A DNA stretch of 64,000 nucleotides, from positions 3,968,001 to 4,032,000 of the forward strand of contig NZ_OX352321.1 of the NCBI RefSeq assembly GCF_947090775.1, given 5' to 3'. Both the position numbers and the translations under genes were made by a program. The notes under the pieces were generated by a model, which saw only the letters and a list, made by a program, of their open reading frames with translations, made no database searches and was not told the DNA's origin. The stretch comes from Pseudarthrobacter sp. MM222 (GTDB lineage: Bacteria; Actinomycetota; Actinomycetes; Actinomycetales; Micrococcaceae). Every line of letters begins with the position of its first letter. The first letter of the stretch is position 1. This document shows, in pieces, positions 14,839-23,659 of the stretch.

Positions 14839-16647
14839 TCAGGGCCGGCAGTCGTCGTGCACAACCACCCTGGAGAGTTCGATGGTTCCGTCCGGCAGCC
14901 GCCAGAAATGCAGGCGCCTAGCCCCGGCGACGTTCCGTTCGATCGCGGCCCGGAAGCATCTCGCCCCGTCCTCCCGGCGAACCTGCGGGGCTTCGCCCCC
15001 TGCGTTTTCCCGGAGCGCGTGGACTTCGCGCGCCGGATTTCTCTCCGCAGCACCGGTCAGAACCTCGACGGCGGCCTTCAGCGCCTTCGCCGTCACTCCT
15101 GGCTCCGTGAAGGAATACAGGGAGGCCGCGAACTCCGGTCCCGCCTTCCAGACGGCCGGCAAGGCGTGAATGGCCTTATCCGCGGCAGGAATGTGCTTCG
15201 CCCAGGCGAGGTACACATCGTGCCGGAGGCGTTCGCCCGGAGTTCCGAAGAGCCCGTCCGAGCCCACGGCCGCGCGCCTGAGCGCCTGTTGCGCCTCCCG
15301 GTTGCGGGTGCGGAGGCCCTGCAGCTCCTGCCGGTGCCGTTCCGTCCGGACCCCGGCCGCTGCCAGGGCCTCCTGCAGTTCCGCCGAGAGCTCGCGCTCT
15401 GCTTCGAGCTGCAGGATCAGCGCGGCATGTTCCTTTTGCGCGGTGACCAGTTCAGCCCCCGCCTCGCTGGCTGCGGATACGAGTTCCTGGAGTGCGGCGA
15501 CTCTTCGCCGCTCCGACTCAAGCTGGAGCTGGACGGAGCGCAGGACCGCCGAAGGCCGCACCGTCGAGGCAGAGGGATCCTCGGAGGCACCGCCCGGGGA
15601 CCGGAATGCCGCGGCGCCGGGCGCGGCGCCTGGCGCGGCGCCGGAGCGATCGTCGGCGCCGGCGTCAGGGCCGGAGGCGGCGAACGTCCGCCCGGCGGTG
15701 GCTTGCTCCGCCAGATGGCGTCCAGGCTGCAACCATGGGGTTCCGCCTTGCAGCAGCGCGGGCGCTTCCTTGACCGGGGCGTCGTCATCTACGTCAATCA
15801 GGGAGAGCACCACCGCGCCGTGCTCGCGCAGGAACCGTGCCACCACCACCTCGCCTTCGGTGACCAGGCTTTCCACCGTGTCAAGCGGATTGGAGGAGAT
15901 CCGCGCAGCAGCGACGGGCCAGCTGTAGCCCGGGAATAGGGTCAGTTTGGCGCTGCTGGCGGTGACCTGCTCGGCGAGGGCCAGCACAAGGTCGCCGGCG
16001 CCGTAGAGCTCCGCGAGCCGGGGGACCGTCTTGAGTCCATTGATGTCCAGGGTCTTGTCTTCAGGGTCAAAGTCGCCCTCGACGGTTTGACCAAGCGACA
16101 GCATCCAGTCGAGGCGGACGGGCGGGACCACGTGCTCCCGCTGGATGGTGCAGCACGTCCCGTCAAGCAGTTCGACGATTGCCCGCGATCCGGCGCTGGC
16201 GAAGGCCTTGACCGTGCCGTGGACGCGCCGCGGCGCTCCGCGGGCCGCCGTTGACTTCAGCGGAACTTCACGGATCAGGCTCAGGACGTCCTCAATGATG
16301 TCCTCCGCCGCACGGGCTGCGGCCGCTCGGTCCCGGGCCATCCGCAGCGGGCTTTGCTGGACGTCCTTCATCCATCGAAGGTCCTCCGAGTACACCCGCG
16401 CGGCATTGCCGAAGACGTGTGCCCCGGGCGGCAGGTTGTCGCCGAAGGCGTAACTTTCCGCACCGTTCTCCAGCCAGAAGATGTCCGCCAGACCGCCGAC
16501 CTCCCGGGCAATGTGTGCCACGTCGATGCGGTTGTGCCGCTGTTCCGGATGCCAGGAGACTACGGCAGCGGGCTTAGTCCGCCGTCCCGCCGTGATCCGG
16601 AGCGCAAGCTCCCTCCCAGAGGTGACTACTTCATATCCCTGTTCCAT
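14839..16647 (-). CDS. 602-residue protein with S1-like segments, coiled coil and conserved C-terminus; function unknown
   Basis: Four regions can be seen. Residues 1-110 form a globular alpha/beta-looking domain (IDVAHIAREVGGLADIFWL, then GDNLPPGAHVFGNAARVY). About 135-300 contain two beta-rich stretches resembling S1/OB-fold RNA-binding segments (GTVKAFASAGSRAIVELLDG; GEVVVARFLREHGAVVLSL). About 370-470 is a Glu/Gln/Ala/Arg-rich coiled coil. About 480-602 is a mostly helical C-terminal domain ending in RLHFWRLPDGTIELSRVVVH. A linker with repeated Gly-Ala-Ala-Pro lies near residue 345. The ATG at 16647 is chosen over a TTG at 16680. No catalytic motif or family is recognised. It stands alone, so context does not help. 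Confidence 0.7.
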   Translation of the reverse strand: MEQGYEVVTSGRELALRITAGRRTKPAAVVSWHPEQRHNRIDVAHIAREVGGLADIFWLENGAESYAFGDNLPPGAHVFGNAARVYSEDLRWMKDVQQSPLRMARDRAAAARAAEDIIEDVLSLIREVPLKSTAARGAPRRVHGTVKAFASAGSRAIVELLDGTCCTIQREHVVPPVRLDWMLSLGQTVEGDFDPEDKTLDINGLKTVPRLAELYGAGDLVLALAEQVTASSAKLTLFPGYSWPVAAARISSNPLDTVESLVTEGEVVVARFLREHGAVVLSLIDVDDDAPVKEAPALLQGGTPWLQPGRHLAEQATAGRTFAASGPDAGADDRSGAAPGAAPGAAAFRSPGGASEDPSASTVRPSAVLRSVQLQLESERRRVAALQELVSAASEAGAELVTAQKEHAALILQLEAERELSAELQEALAAAGVRTERHRQELQGLRTRNREAQQALRRAAVGSDGLFGTPGERLRHDVYLAWAKHIPAADKAIHALPAVWKAGPEFAASLYSFTEPGVTAKALKAAVEVLTGAAERNPAREVHALRENAGGEAPQVRREDGARCFRAAIERNVAGARRLHFWRLPDGTIELSRVVVHDDCRP

Positions 16648-16748
16648 TACGGGTCCCCATTCGCCGGCGCGGAAATGCAAGTGATGGAGAAGCGCTGGAC
16701 CTCTCCGCCATCAGTAGAGCAGGAGGGGCCGACATTATGAGGGGGCGG

Positions 16749-17435
16749 CTATCCGCGCGGCACGGCGATTACGGCCACGGTCTGCTGCTGCTCGTTCCGC
16801 ATTTCGACGCTGGTGATGCTGGTGAGCTGGACCGGCGTGGCGCCCGTGATCCTGACCCGGCCGCTGGGGGTGGCCGTCCAGGCGCAGGCCCGGTCTTCGC
16901 CGCCGTCGCGGTCCTTCACCCAGAGCGAGAACGTGCCATCCACCGGCAGGCTCCGGCCATCGACCGCGAGCTCGGTACCCCAGGTCTTCTTGACCAGGCC
17001 GACCGTGAACTCAATCCCGTCGCCGGCTTGCACGGAGTAGCTGGCGTCCGGCTTGGCCGGCGGGCTGAGCAGCGGCCCCGCGAGGACACCGACGGCGAGG
17101 CAGGCCGCGGCTGCGGCCGCCACCGCTGCGGACCAGCGGAGGCGCACCCTACGGCGGCGCAGGGCCAACTCATCCAGCAGCCGTTTGGGGACGGGAACGA
17201 TGCTGCCCCCCTGCGGCGCGTGCACCGGACCGGCCGCAGCAGCCACGCCGGTGAGCGCCACGGCGTCCCTCACCGGTACCGCGTCCAGCAGCGCCGGCAG
17301 GCTGGCCAGTTCGTCCAGCTCCGCCCGGCACTCCGCACAGGATTCCAGATGCCGCTCGAAGGACGCGACGTCGGCTGGCTCGAGTCCGCCCAGCAGATAG
17401 GCGCCGAGCAGTTGGTGTGGCTCCCTTCCGTTCAC
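16749..17435 (-). CDS. anti-sigma factor with zinc-binding ZAS motif
   Basis: The 228-residue membrane protein carries the ZAS signature H29-x3-C33-x2-C36 (RHLESCAECRAEL) in its cytoplasmic N-terminal domain, a single membrane helix at about residues 101-123, and an extracytoplasmic beta-rich RskA-like domain of about 105 residues (EFTVGLVKKTWGTEL, GTFSLWVKD). It would hold the neighbouring ECF sigma factor inactive and release it after redox/zinc change or regulated proteolysis. Its GTG start overlaps the sigma stop (GTGA), so the two are made in fixed ratio. A reading extended to 18335 is out of keeping with this coupling. Confidence 0.88.
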   Translation of the reverse strand: MNGREPHQLLGAYLLGGLEPADVASFERHLESCAECRAELDELASLPALLDAVPVRDAVALTGVAAAAGPVHAPQGGSIVPVPKRLLDELALRRRRVRLRWSAAVAAAAAACLAVGVLAGPLLSPPAKPDASYSVQAGDGIEFTVGLVKKTWGTELAVDGRSLPVDGTFSLWVKDRDGGEDRACAWTATPSGRVRITGATPVQLTSITSVEMRNEQQQTVAVIAVPRG

Positions 17436-17932
17436 CGCTGCACCCCCATTTCGTCGAGGATCGTCCGAAGCGCCCGGACCGCGTAGAACGCCCTGGACTT
17501 CACTGTTCCGCTGGGAATGTTCAAACTTTTCGAGGCCTCCTGGACCGTGTAGCGGCGGTAGTGGAGGGCCACCAGGACGTCGCGGTGCTCGGTGCTCAGC
17601 CGCAGCAGCGCCTCCTCCATGAGGACCCTGTTGAGGAGTTCGTCCACGCGCTCGGCCGGGTCCACGGGGTCCGCCGCATCGCGTTCCGTGACCTCGCGGG
17701 GCCGGCGCTGGGCTTTGCGGTAATTGTCGATCATGATGTTGCGGGCCGTCCGGAACAGGTAACTGCGCAGGCTGCCGGTGATCTCCGGCGCCTGTTGCCA
17801 GACGCGCAGAACGGTCTCCTGAACCACGTCGTCCGCCAGCTGCGGGTCCCGGCATGCGCTGAGGACAAAGCGTTTCAGGGCCGTGCCGTGATCGCGGTAG
17901 ATCGCGGCCACCACGTCTTCGTCTAGCGACAT
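17432..17932 (-). CDS. ECF RNA polymerase sigma factor (SigL/SigK-like)
   Basis: A 166-residue sigma-70 family member with only regions 2 and 4. Region 2 is about residues 8-75 (DDVVQETVLRVW, then SLRSYLFRTARNIMIDNYRK, the -10 recognition helix). Region 4 is about 105-160 (EHRDVLVALHYRRYTVQEAS, then IPSGTVKSRAFYAVRAL, the -35 HTH). GGAGG precedes the ATG at 17932. It is co-transcribed with the anti-sigma gene downstream. A matching ECF promoter lies in front of its own start, indicating positive autoregulation. Confidence 0.9.
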   Translation of the reverse strand: MSLDEDVVAAIYRDHGTALKRFVLSACRDPQLADDVVQETVLRVWQQAPEITGSLRSYLFRTARNIMIDNYRKAQRRPREVTERDAADPVDPAERVDELLNRVLMEEALLRLSTEHRDVLVALHYRRYTVQEASKSLNIPSGTVKSRAFYAVRALRTILDEMGVQR

Positions 17933-17994
17933 TAGATGCCTCCCCGGCCTTGTGCCCTACGCTGTGACCCGCGCCCTGCGCCCTTCTGCCCCCT

Positions 17995-18022
17995 ACGACG
18001 TACGGGACCGCACAAAAGTTCA
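17995..18022 (-). promoter_or_regulatory. ECF-type promoter of the sigma/anti-sigma operon
   Basis: On the minus strand TGAACT (complement of 18017-18022) is followed by exactly 16 nt and CGTCGT (complement of 17995-18000), 63 bp upstream of the sigma start. It matches the divergent promoter almost base for base and resembles the TGAACC...CGT pattern reported for SigL-group sigma factors. Confidence 0.7.
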
Positions 18023-18034
18023 TTGCCCCCGCCT

Positions 18035-18062
18035 TGAACCATTCTTCACCGGACGGCGTCTT
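18035..18062 (+). promoter_or_regulatory. ECF-type promoter of the lipoprotein gene
   Basis: TGAACC (18035-18040), a 16-nt spacer and CGTCTT (18057-18062) lie 53 bp upstream of the lipoprotein start. The hexamers and spacer match the promoter facing the other way, so both are probably read by the sigma factor encoded next door. Confidence 0.72.
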
Positions 18063-18114
18063 AGGGGTTAGCGCTGGCCTGACGAGTTGGCCGGTACGAG
18101 TCAAGGAGCTACAG

Positions 18115-18639
18115 ATGAAGAAGCACCTCAGCATTGGCCTGTCCGCTTTCGCAGTTGCAGCATTGCTTTCCGGCTGTGCCGGCGGAGGCGGCACAGCCAC
18201 GACCACCTCCAGCGCGGCGGCGGCAACTTCCGCTCCTGCGTCGTCTGCACCGGCCAGCTCGGCTCCTGCCTCGGCCGCAGAGCTCATGGTCGCGGACTCC
18301 AAGCTTGGCAAGATCGTGGTCGATGGCAAAGGCATGAGCGTCTACTACTTCACCAAGGACACGAAGGATTCAGGGACCAGTGCATGCACCGGCGGATGCC
18401 TCGCCGCCTGGCCCCCCGTCTTCACCACCTCCGCCACACCGTCCGTAGAAGGCGTCACGGGCACCCTCGGGACCATCACGACCCCCGACGGCAAGAAGCA
18501 GGTGACCATCAACGGCATGCCCATTTACTACTACGCAAAGGACAAGGCAGCAGGGGACATCACGGGCCAGGACGTTAACAAAGTCTGGTACCTGGTGGCG
18601 CCCTCCGGCGAGATGATCACCACCGCCCCCGCATCCTAG
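18115..18639 (+). CDS. lipoprotein with COG4315-type repeats
   Basis: The 174-residue precursor has a lipobox LLSGC (lipidated Cys21), then a Ser/Ala/Pro-rich linker (residues 27-55). It contains two copies of the secreted repeat of unknown function: KIVVDGKGMSVYYFTKDT with SACTGGCLAAWPP, and VTINGMPIYYYAKDKAAGD with VWYLVAPSG. This is the Lipoprotein_15/COG4315 family of surface-anchored proteins. GTCAAGGAGCTACAG precedes the ATG at 18115. Its divergent position and ECF promoter mark it as the likely main target of the adjacent sigma factor, pointing to an envelope or redox stress role (inference). Confidence 0.85.
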   Translation: MKKHLSIGLSAFAVAALLSGCAGGGGTATTTSSAAAATSAPASSAPASSAPASAAELMVADSKLGKIVVDGKGMSVYYFTKDTKDSGTSACTGGCLAAWPPVFTTSATPSVEGVTGTLGTITTPDGKKQVTINGMPIYYYAKDKAAGDITGQDVNKVWYLVAPSGEMITTAPAS

Positions 18640-18704
18640 GGACCGTAGGCCCGCCGGGCTCCTGCCGCTGCTGGGGGCGGCAGACCCGGCGTTAGGATCA
18701 GCGC

Positions 18705-19295
18705 ATGGGCAAAATCGATCTGAAGACCACGGCGAGGACCTGGCGATTCATGGTGGAGAACAACCAGGCGCTGCTGTTGCGGAAGTCGGGGCATGACACA
18801 GCCTGGTGGGCGGAGAAGGGCCGCGCCGCCGGGCTTGCCAACGACGCCGAGCTCCGCGCGTGGATGCGGGACCAGCACGGCATCACCGGCTACCCCCAGT
18901 ACGCCGTTTCCTGGGAGATGTTCGGCTACCCGGACTTCATGCTGCGCGATGCCGACGAGCTGTTCGAGGCGCAGTACGCCAACCACCCGGAGCTGCGCCG
19001 CATCGCGGACGCCCTCCTGGCCTGGGCGGCGGAAACCGACGGCGTGGAAATCCAGCTCCGCAAAGGTTACGTGTCGCTCCACAGTACGCGGCGGAAGTTC
19101 GCCCAGATCACCCGCGCCACGAACAGCTGCGTCGACGTGACACTCCGGATCGATGCGCCGGCCGAGGGAGGGCTCGAAGCCGTTAAGGTCCGCGCGGGAG
19201 ACGTCTTCACTCGGCGGATCCGGCTGCGCGCCGACACCCCGGTCAAACCAGACGTCCTCGCCTTCCTGACCCAGGCGCTGGACCAGAACAGCTAA
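18705..19295 (+). CDS. DUF4287/DUF5655 domain protein
   Basis: The N-terminal half (residues about 15-85) has the DUF4287 pattern: a Gly-His-Asp-x-x-x-Trp-Trp motif (SGHDTAWWAEKG), AELRAWMRDQHGITGYPQYA and WEMFGYPDF. The C-terminal half (about 95-190) matches DUF5655 with VEIQLRKGYVSLHSTRRKFAQI and DVTLRI. This two-domain combination is widespread in actinobacteria. The function is unknown; DUF5655 is related to small predicted transport/binding domains. The gene is monocistronic between the lipoprotein and the SNF2 helicase. Confidence 0.8.
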   Translation: MGKIDLKTTARTWRFMVENNQALLLRKSGHDTAWWAEKGRAAGLANDAELRAWMRDQHGITGYPQYAVSWEMFGYPDFMLRDADELFEAQYANHPELRRIADALLAWAAETDGVEIQLRKGYVSLHSTRRKFAQITRATNSCVDVTLRIDAPAEGGLEAVKVRAGDVFTRRIRLRADTPVKPDVLAFLTQALDQNS

Positions 19296-19396
19296 GCGCC
19301 TCCAGCAGGGCGAACCCTGCAAACTCACGGGTGATCGTCTGGTCCCCAGGCTCGCTAAGATGGATCAGATGACCAACTGCTGAAAGTAGTGCGCAC

Positions 19397-22300
19397 ATGC
19401 CATCCCATCCGGACGAGAGTGCGGCACTGGCAATACAGACTCCCGCGATTAACGACCGCTCCCTTGCGGCCGGGCTTGCCTACGCCATGGGCAGCCGCGT
19501 TTCCGGGATCTCCTTCGACGCCGCCACCGGGCTGATGCTCGGCAAAGTGCGGGGTGGCTCCGAGGTGCCCTATTCGACGACGGCGAAGCTGGTCCGGAAA
19601 GCGGGCGGCTGGAGCTGCACCGTGGGTGTCTGCAGCTGCCCGGTCCGGAAGGACTGCAAGCACGTCGCGGCCCTGCTGTTCGCGGCCGAGGACAACCCCG
19701 CGACGCGCGTCCAGCTGCTGGCCCCCGCCGATACCTCCCGGCTCTCCCGGCAGGCTCCGGTCCTCGAGGTACCGGACTGGGAACAGGCCCTCAGCCCGCT
19801 GATCGCCCGCCCGGGCATCACCCAGTCCACCAACGGAATTTCGCTCGCGCTCCAGTTCGAAATCGAAGAGCCCGCCCCGCATTTCTCCTACACCGGCCGC
19901 CGGGACCCGCTGCGTAGCGTACGGCAACTGAAGGCCCGGCCCGTGATCATGGGCGCCAAGGGCAAGTGGATCCGGGGGGACGTTTCCTGGAACACCCTGA
20001 GCTACCTGAACTATCGGCGGGAATGCAACGAGGCCCACGTCGAGTGGATGCAGGAATTTCTCGCATCGCATACCGCCCTTGCCAACCGCCAGCACTCGGG
20101 CTCTGCGCCCTGGCTGGGGCTTAACACCTACGCCGGCAAGAACCTCTGGAGCCTCCTGGCCCAGGCCCGCAAGATCGGCGTCGTGCTGGTCCACGGCCGC
20201 GGCCAGGAGCCGGTGCGCGTGGTGGAGACCCCTGCCGCCGTCGGACTCAACCTCACCCGCTTCGGCGAGGGGCGCAACCCGGACGTCACGGGCGCCGGCG
20301 ACGACGACACGAGCGCCGGCGGCGACGACAGCGGCGGGCTGTCGCTCGCGCCCACCATTACGGTCGAGGGCGCCGTGATCGACCCTGCCCAGGTTGGCAC
20401 CATCGGACGGCCAGCGCACGGAATTTTCCTGACCTCGAACGACGACGCCCTGCCCGGCGTTGCGCCGTCGGACCCCATCATCACCCTCGCTCCGCTGGAA
20501 GCCGGGCTCAGCGAGGAACTGCTGACCTTCGTGACCGCCGGGAGCACCCTGCACATCCCGGCCCGGGATGAGAACCGGTTCCTGACCGGGTTTTATCCCA
20601 AGCTCAAGCAGTCCGCCCGGGTGACGGCCTCGGACGAGTCGGTCGAGCTGCCCGCGCTGGCCGTACCCACCCTGTCCCTGCTGGCCAACTACGGCGCGGA
20701 CCACCGCGTACGGCTGCATTGGGAATGGCACTACAAGTCCGGGGAACTCGTCACGTCCCAGCCGCTGTGGCGGCATCCCGGCGATCACGGCTACCGCGAC
20801 GACCCCGCGGAAGCCGGCATCCTGGAGACCGTGGGCCAGCCCTGGGATGTGGTTCCGGCGCTGGGCGAATCCGCCACCGGCGGCTGGGGTACACCGCGTC
20901 TGGCCGCCTCGGCCGAACTCAGCGGCCTGGACACGCTGGCCTTCACCGAGGAGGTCCTCCCCCGGCTCCGCGAGTTGCCCGGGATCACGGTGGATACGGC
21001 CGGCGAGATTGCCGACTACCGCGAAGCCGAAGAAGCTCCCGTGGTGGCGATTTCGACCAAGGCCACCGACAGCCGTGACTGGTTTGATCTTGGCATTGTC
21101 ATCACCCTGGAGGGTCAGCCGGTCTCCTTTGCGGCCCTGTTTTCCGCCCTGGCTGCCGGGCAGACCCGCATGCTGCTGCCCAGCGGGGCGTACTTTTCCC
21201 TTGATCTGCCGGAGTTGCACCAGCTCCGGGCGCTGATTGACGAAGCCCGTTCGCTGCAGGACAACAAGGATGCGCCGCTGCAGATCAGCCGCTTCCAGGC
21301 CGGCCTCTGGGATGAACTGGCCCAGCTGGGGATTGTCGATGAGCAGGCGGCCGCGTGGCGCCAGGCCGTCGGCGGCCTGCTCGAGGGCGGGGTGCAGGGC
21401 CTGCCTCTGCCGTCCACCCTCAATGCCGATCTGCGCCCCTACCAGCTCGAGGGCTTCAACTGGCTCAGCTTCCTTTACCGGCACGGACTTGGCGGGGTGC
21501 TGGCCGACGACATGGGCCTCGGCAAGACCGTGCAGGCGCTGGCGCTGATCTGCGCGGCCAAGGAGGCCGCGACGGAACCTGCCGCGGAGGCAGATTCAGC
21601 GTCCGACGCAACGTCCGCCGGACAGGCCGAGACGGAACCTGCCGACACCGCGGCACCGTCCCCGTCCGGGACGGCACCCGGCGCTGCCCCCTTCCTGGTG
21701 GTTGCCCCCACCAGCGTCGTCGGGAACTGGGAGGCGGAGACCGCGCGCTTCGCGCCGGGCCTAACAGTGCGGGCCATCAGCGAAACCTTCGCGAAAAGCG
21801 GCTCGCGCCCTGCCGAGGCGATGGCCGGGGCGGATATCGTCATCACCTCCTACGCGCTGTTCAGGATCGATTACGACGCCTACGCCTCGCTGCAGTGGGC
21901 CGGCTTTGTGCTGGACGAGGCGCAGTTCGTGAAGAACCACCAGTCCAAGGCCTACCAGTGCGCCCGGAAACTTCCTGCGGCCTTCAAACTCGCCATCACC
22001 GGCACCCCGCTGGAGAACAACCTGATGGAGTTCTGGGCACTGACGTCGATCGTGGCGCCGGGCCTCTTTTCGAGCCCGAAGCGCTTCGCCGAGTACTACC
22101 AGAAGCCAGTGGAAAAGAACGGTGACAAGGCGCAACTGGACAAGCTGCGGCGCCGGGTCCGGCCGCTGATGATGCGCCGCACCAAGGAACAGGTCATCCA
22201 TGATCTGCCGCCGAAACAAGAGCAGATCCTTGAGGTTGTGCTCAATCCGCGGCACCAAAAGGTCTACCAGACGCACCTGCAGCGGGAGCGCCAGAAGATC

Positions 22301-22924
22301 CTCGGCCTGATCGACGACGTGAACAAGAACCGCTTCACGATCTTCCAATCGCTGACCCTGTTGCGGCAGCTCAGCCTCGACCCCTCGCTGATTGATCCGT
22401 CCCTCTCGGGCGTGCGGTCCAGCAAACTCGATGTGCTCTTCGAACAGCTCGAGGACCTCGTGGCCGAGGGCCACCGGGCGCTGATCTTCAGCCAGTTCAC
22501 GGGATTCCTGGGCAAGGTCCGGGAACGGCTGGTCGAGGAAAACATCGAATTCTGCTACCTCGACGGGAGCACCCGGAACCGCACGGACGTGGTCAACGAG
22601 TTCAAGAACGGCGCTGCCCCGGTGTTCCTGATCAGCCTTAAGGCCGGCGGCTTCGGCCTGAACCTCACCGAGGCGGACTATGTGTTCCTGCTGGATCCGT
22701 GGTGGAACCCGGCCTCCGAGGCGCAGGCCGTGGACCGCACTCACCGGATCGGCCAGGCCCGCAACGTGATGGTCTACCGGCTGGTGGCCAAGGACACCAT
22801 CGAGGAGAAAGTGATGGCACTCAAGGCCAAGAAGTCCCAGCTGTTCGCCGACGTCATGCAGGGCGACGCGCTCTCCGGAGGCGCGCTGACGGCCGAGGAC
22901 CTGGCCGGGCTGTTCAACGACTGA
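19397..22924 (+). CDS. SWIM zinc-finger SNF2-family helicase
   Basis: A 1175-residue Swi2/Snf2 ATPase. The N-terminus has a SWIM zinc finger (VCSCPVRKDCKHVAAL, CxC...CxH, residues about 75-92). A long middle region (200-640) is followed by the ATPase: LADDMGLGKTVQAL near residue 700, VVAPTSVVGNWEAE, LDEAQFVKN (DEAQ box near 840), ITGTPLENNLMEFW, and helicase motifs V/VI SLKAGGFGLNLTEADYVF and DRTHRIGQ. This is the HepA/RapA-like bacterial SNF2 class, presumably remodelling protein-DNA complexes. An Ala/Glu/Thr-rich insertion near residue 730 (with repeats of TEPA) splits the first ATPase lobe. No methylase or nuclease is adjacent, so it is not a visible defence island. Confidence 0.9.
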   Translation: MPSHPDESAALAIQTPAINDRSLAAGLAYAMGSRVSGISFDAATGLMLGKVRGGSEVPYSTTAKLVRKAGGWSCTVGVCSCPVRKDCKHVAALLFAAEDNPATRVQLLAPADTSRLSRQAPVLEVPDWEQALSPLIARPGITQSTNGISLALQFEIEEPAPHFSYTGRRDPLRSVRQLKARPVIMGAKGKWIRGDVSWNTLSYLNYRRECNEAHVEWMQEFLASHTALANRQHSGSAPWLGLNTYAGKNLWSLLAQARKIGVVLVHGRGQEPVRVVETPAAVGLNLTRFGEGRNPDVTGAGDDDTSAGGDDSGGLSLAPTITVEGAVIDPAQVGTIGRPAHGIFLTSNDDALPGVAPSDPIITLAPLEAGLSEELLTFVTAGSTLHIPARDENRFLTGFYPKLKQSARVTASDESVELPALAVPTLSLLANYGADHRVRLHWEWHYKSGELVTSQPLWRHPGDHGYRDDPAEAGILETVGQPWDVVPALGESATGGWGTPRLAASAELSGLDTLAFTEEVLPRLRELPGITVDTAGEIADYREAEEAPVVAISTKATDSRDWFDLGIVITLEGQPVSFAALFSALAAGQTRMLLPSGAYFSLDLPELHQLRALIDEARSLQDNKDAPLQISRFQAGLWDELAQLGIVDEQAAAWRQAVGGLLEGGVQGLPLPSTLNADLRPYQLEGFNWLSFLYRHGLGGVLADDMGLGKTVQALALICAAKEAATEPAAEADSASDATSAGQAETEPADTAAPSPSGTAPGAAPFLVVAPTSVVGNWEAETARFAPGLTVRAISETFAKSGSRPAEAMAGADIVITSYALFRIDYDAYASLQWAGFVLDEAQFVKNHQSKAYQCARKLPAAFKLAITGTPLENNLMEFWALTSIVAPGLFSSPKRFAEYYQKPVEKNGDKAQLDKLRRRVRPLMMRRTKEQVIHDLPPKQEQILEVVLNPRHQKVYQTHLQRERQKILGLIDDVNKNRFTIFQSLTLLRQLSLDPSLIDPSLSGVRSSKLDVLFEQLEDLVAEGHRALIFSQFTGFLGKVRERLVEENIEFCYLDGSTRNRTDVVNEFKNGAAPVFLISLKAGGFGLNLTEADYVFLLDPWWNPASEAQAVDRTHRIGQARNVMVYRLVAKDTIEEKVMALKAKKSQLFADVMQGDALSGGALTAEDLAGLFND

Positions 22925-22936
22925 GGTCCGGACATC

Positions 22937-22959
22937 CCCGGCCGGGCCAGGCGGCCGGG
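22937..22959. terminator. hairpin between convergent SNF2 and urtE genes
   Basis: CCCGGCC (22937-22943) and GGCCGGG (22953-22959) form a 7-bp GC stem with a 9-nt loop in the 42-bp gap between two converging stop codons. There is no T-run, so a bidirectional role is inferred from position. Confidence 0.4.
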
Positions 22960-22966
22960 CATCTGC

Positions 22967-23659
22967 TCAGATGAGCATTGCTTCCCGCACCTCGCCCTCT
23001 GATTCGACGCCGCCCTGGCCGGAGGAACTGATCCGGCCGGCGGCCAGCACGTGGTAGCTGTCGGCGGCTTTGAGGGCAAAGCCGACGTGCTGTTCCACCA
23101 GCAGCACGCGCATGCCGCTGCGCTGGGACAGCGTAAGAATGGTCTCCTGGATTTCGGCCACCACATTGGGCTGGATTCCTTCCGTGGGCTCATCCAGAAT
23201 GAGGATCCGCGGCTCCGTGATCAGGGCCCGGGCAATCGACAGCTGCTGGCGCTGACCGCCGGAGAGGAGACCGGCGCGGCGGGCCAGCAGCGGCCGGAGC
23301 GCCGGAAACATGTCCAGGGCCTCCGCCACGCGTTCCTTCCCGTACTTCCGGCCGTCGGCCACCAGCTGGAGGTTTTCCTGGGCAGTTAGCTGCCCAAAGG
23401 ACTGCTGGCCTTGCGGAACATAGGCCATCCCCCGCGCCACCCGCTGATGCGGGTGAAGTTTCGAGATGTCCTCTCCGTCCAAGCGGATGCTGCCGCGGGT
23501 GGGCTTAAGGAGCCCGACGACGGCACGCAGCAGGGTGGTTTTCCCGGCACCGTTGTGGCCCAGTATGGAGACAAGCGCGTTATCGGGGACGGTGATGTTG
23601 ACCCCGGAGATGACTTGAGTGCGGCCGTAGCCGGTCTGCAGGTCCGTGATTTCAAGCAT
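22967..23659 (-). CDS. urtE: urea ABC transporter ATPase UrtE
   Basis: A 230-residue ABC ATPase of the branched-chain amino acid/urea family: Walker A GHNGAGKTT, signature LSGGQRQQLSIARAL and Walker B RILILDEPTEGIQPNV (the GIQP context is typical of UrtE/LivF). It powers urea import together with UrtD. Last gene of urtABCDE; its ATG overlaps the urtD stop (ATGA). Length fits UrtE (about 230). Confidence 0.9.
   Translation of the reverse strand: MLEITDLQTGYGRTQVISGVNITVPDNALVSILGHNGAGKTTLLRAVVGLLKPTRGSIRLDGEDISKLHPHQRVARGMAYVPQGQQSFGQLTAQENLQLVADGRKYGKERVAEALDMFPALRPLLARRAGLLSGGQRQQLSIARALITEPRILILDEPTEGIQPNVVAEIQETILTLSQRSGMRVLLVEQHVGFALKAADSYHVLAAGRISSSGQGGVESEGEVREAMLI

Noticed and set aside
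19355..21484. 709-codon frame on the minus strand
   Set aside because: It overlaps the first half of the SNF2-helicase gene, which has a SWIM finger and ATPase motifs; the antisense product has no recognisable domain.
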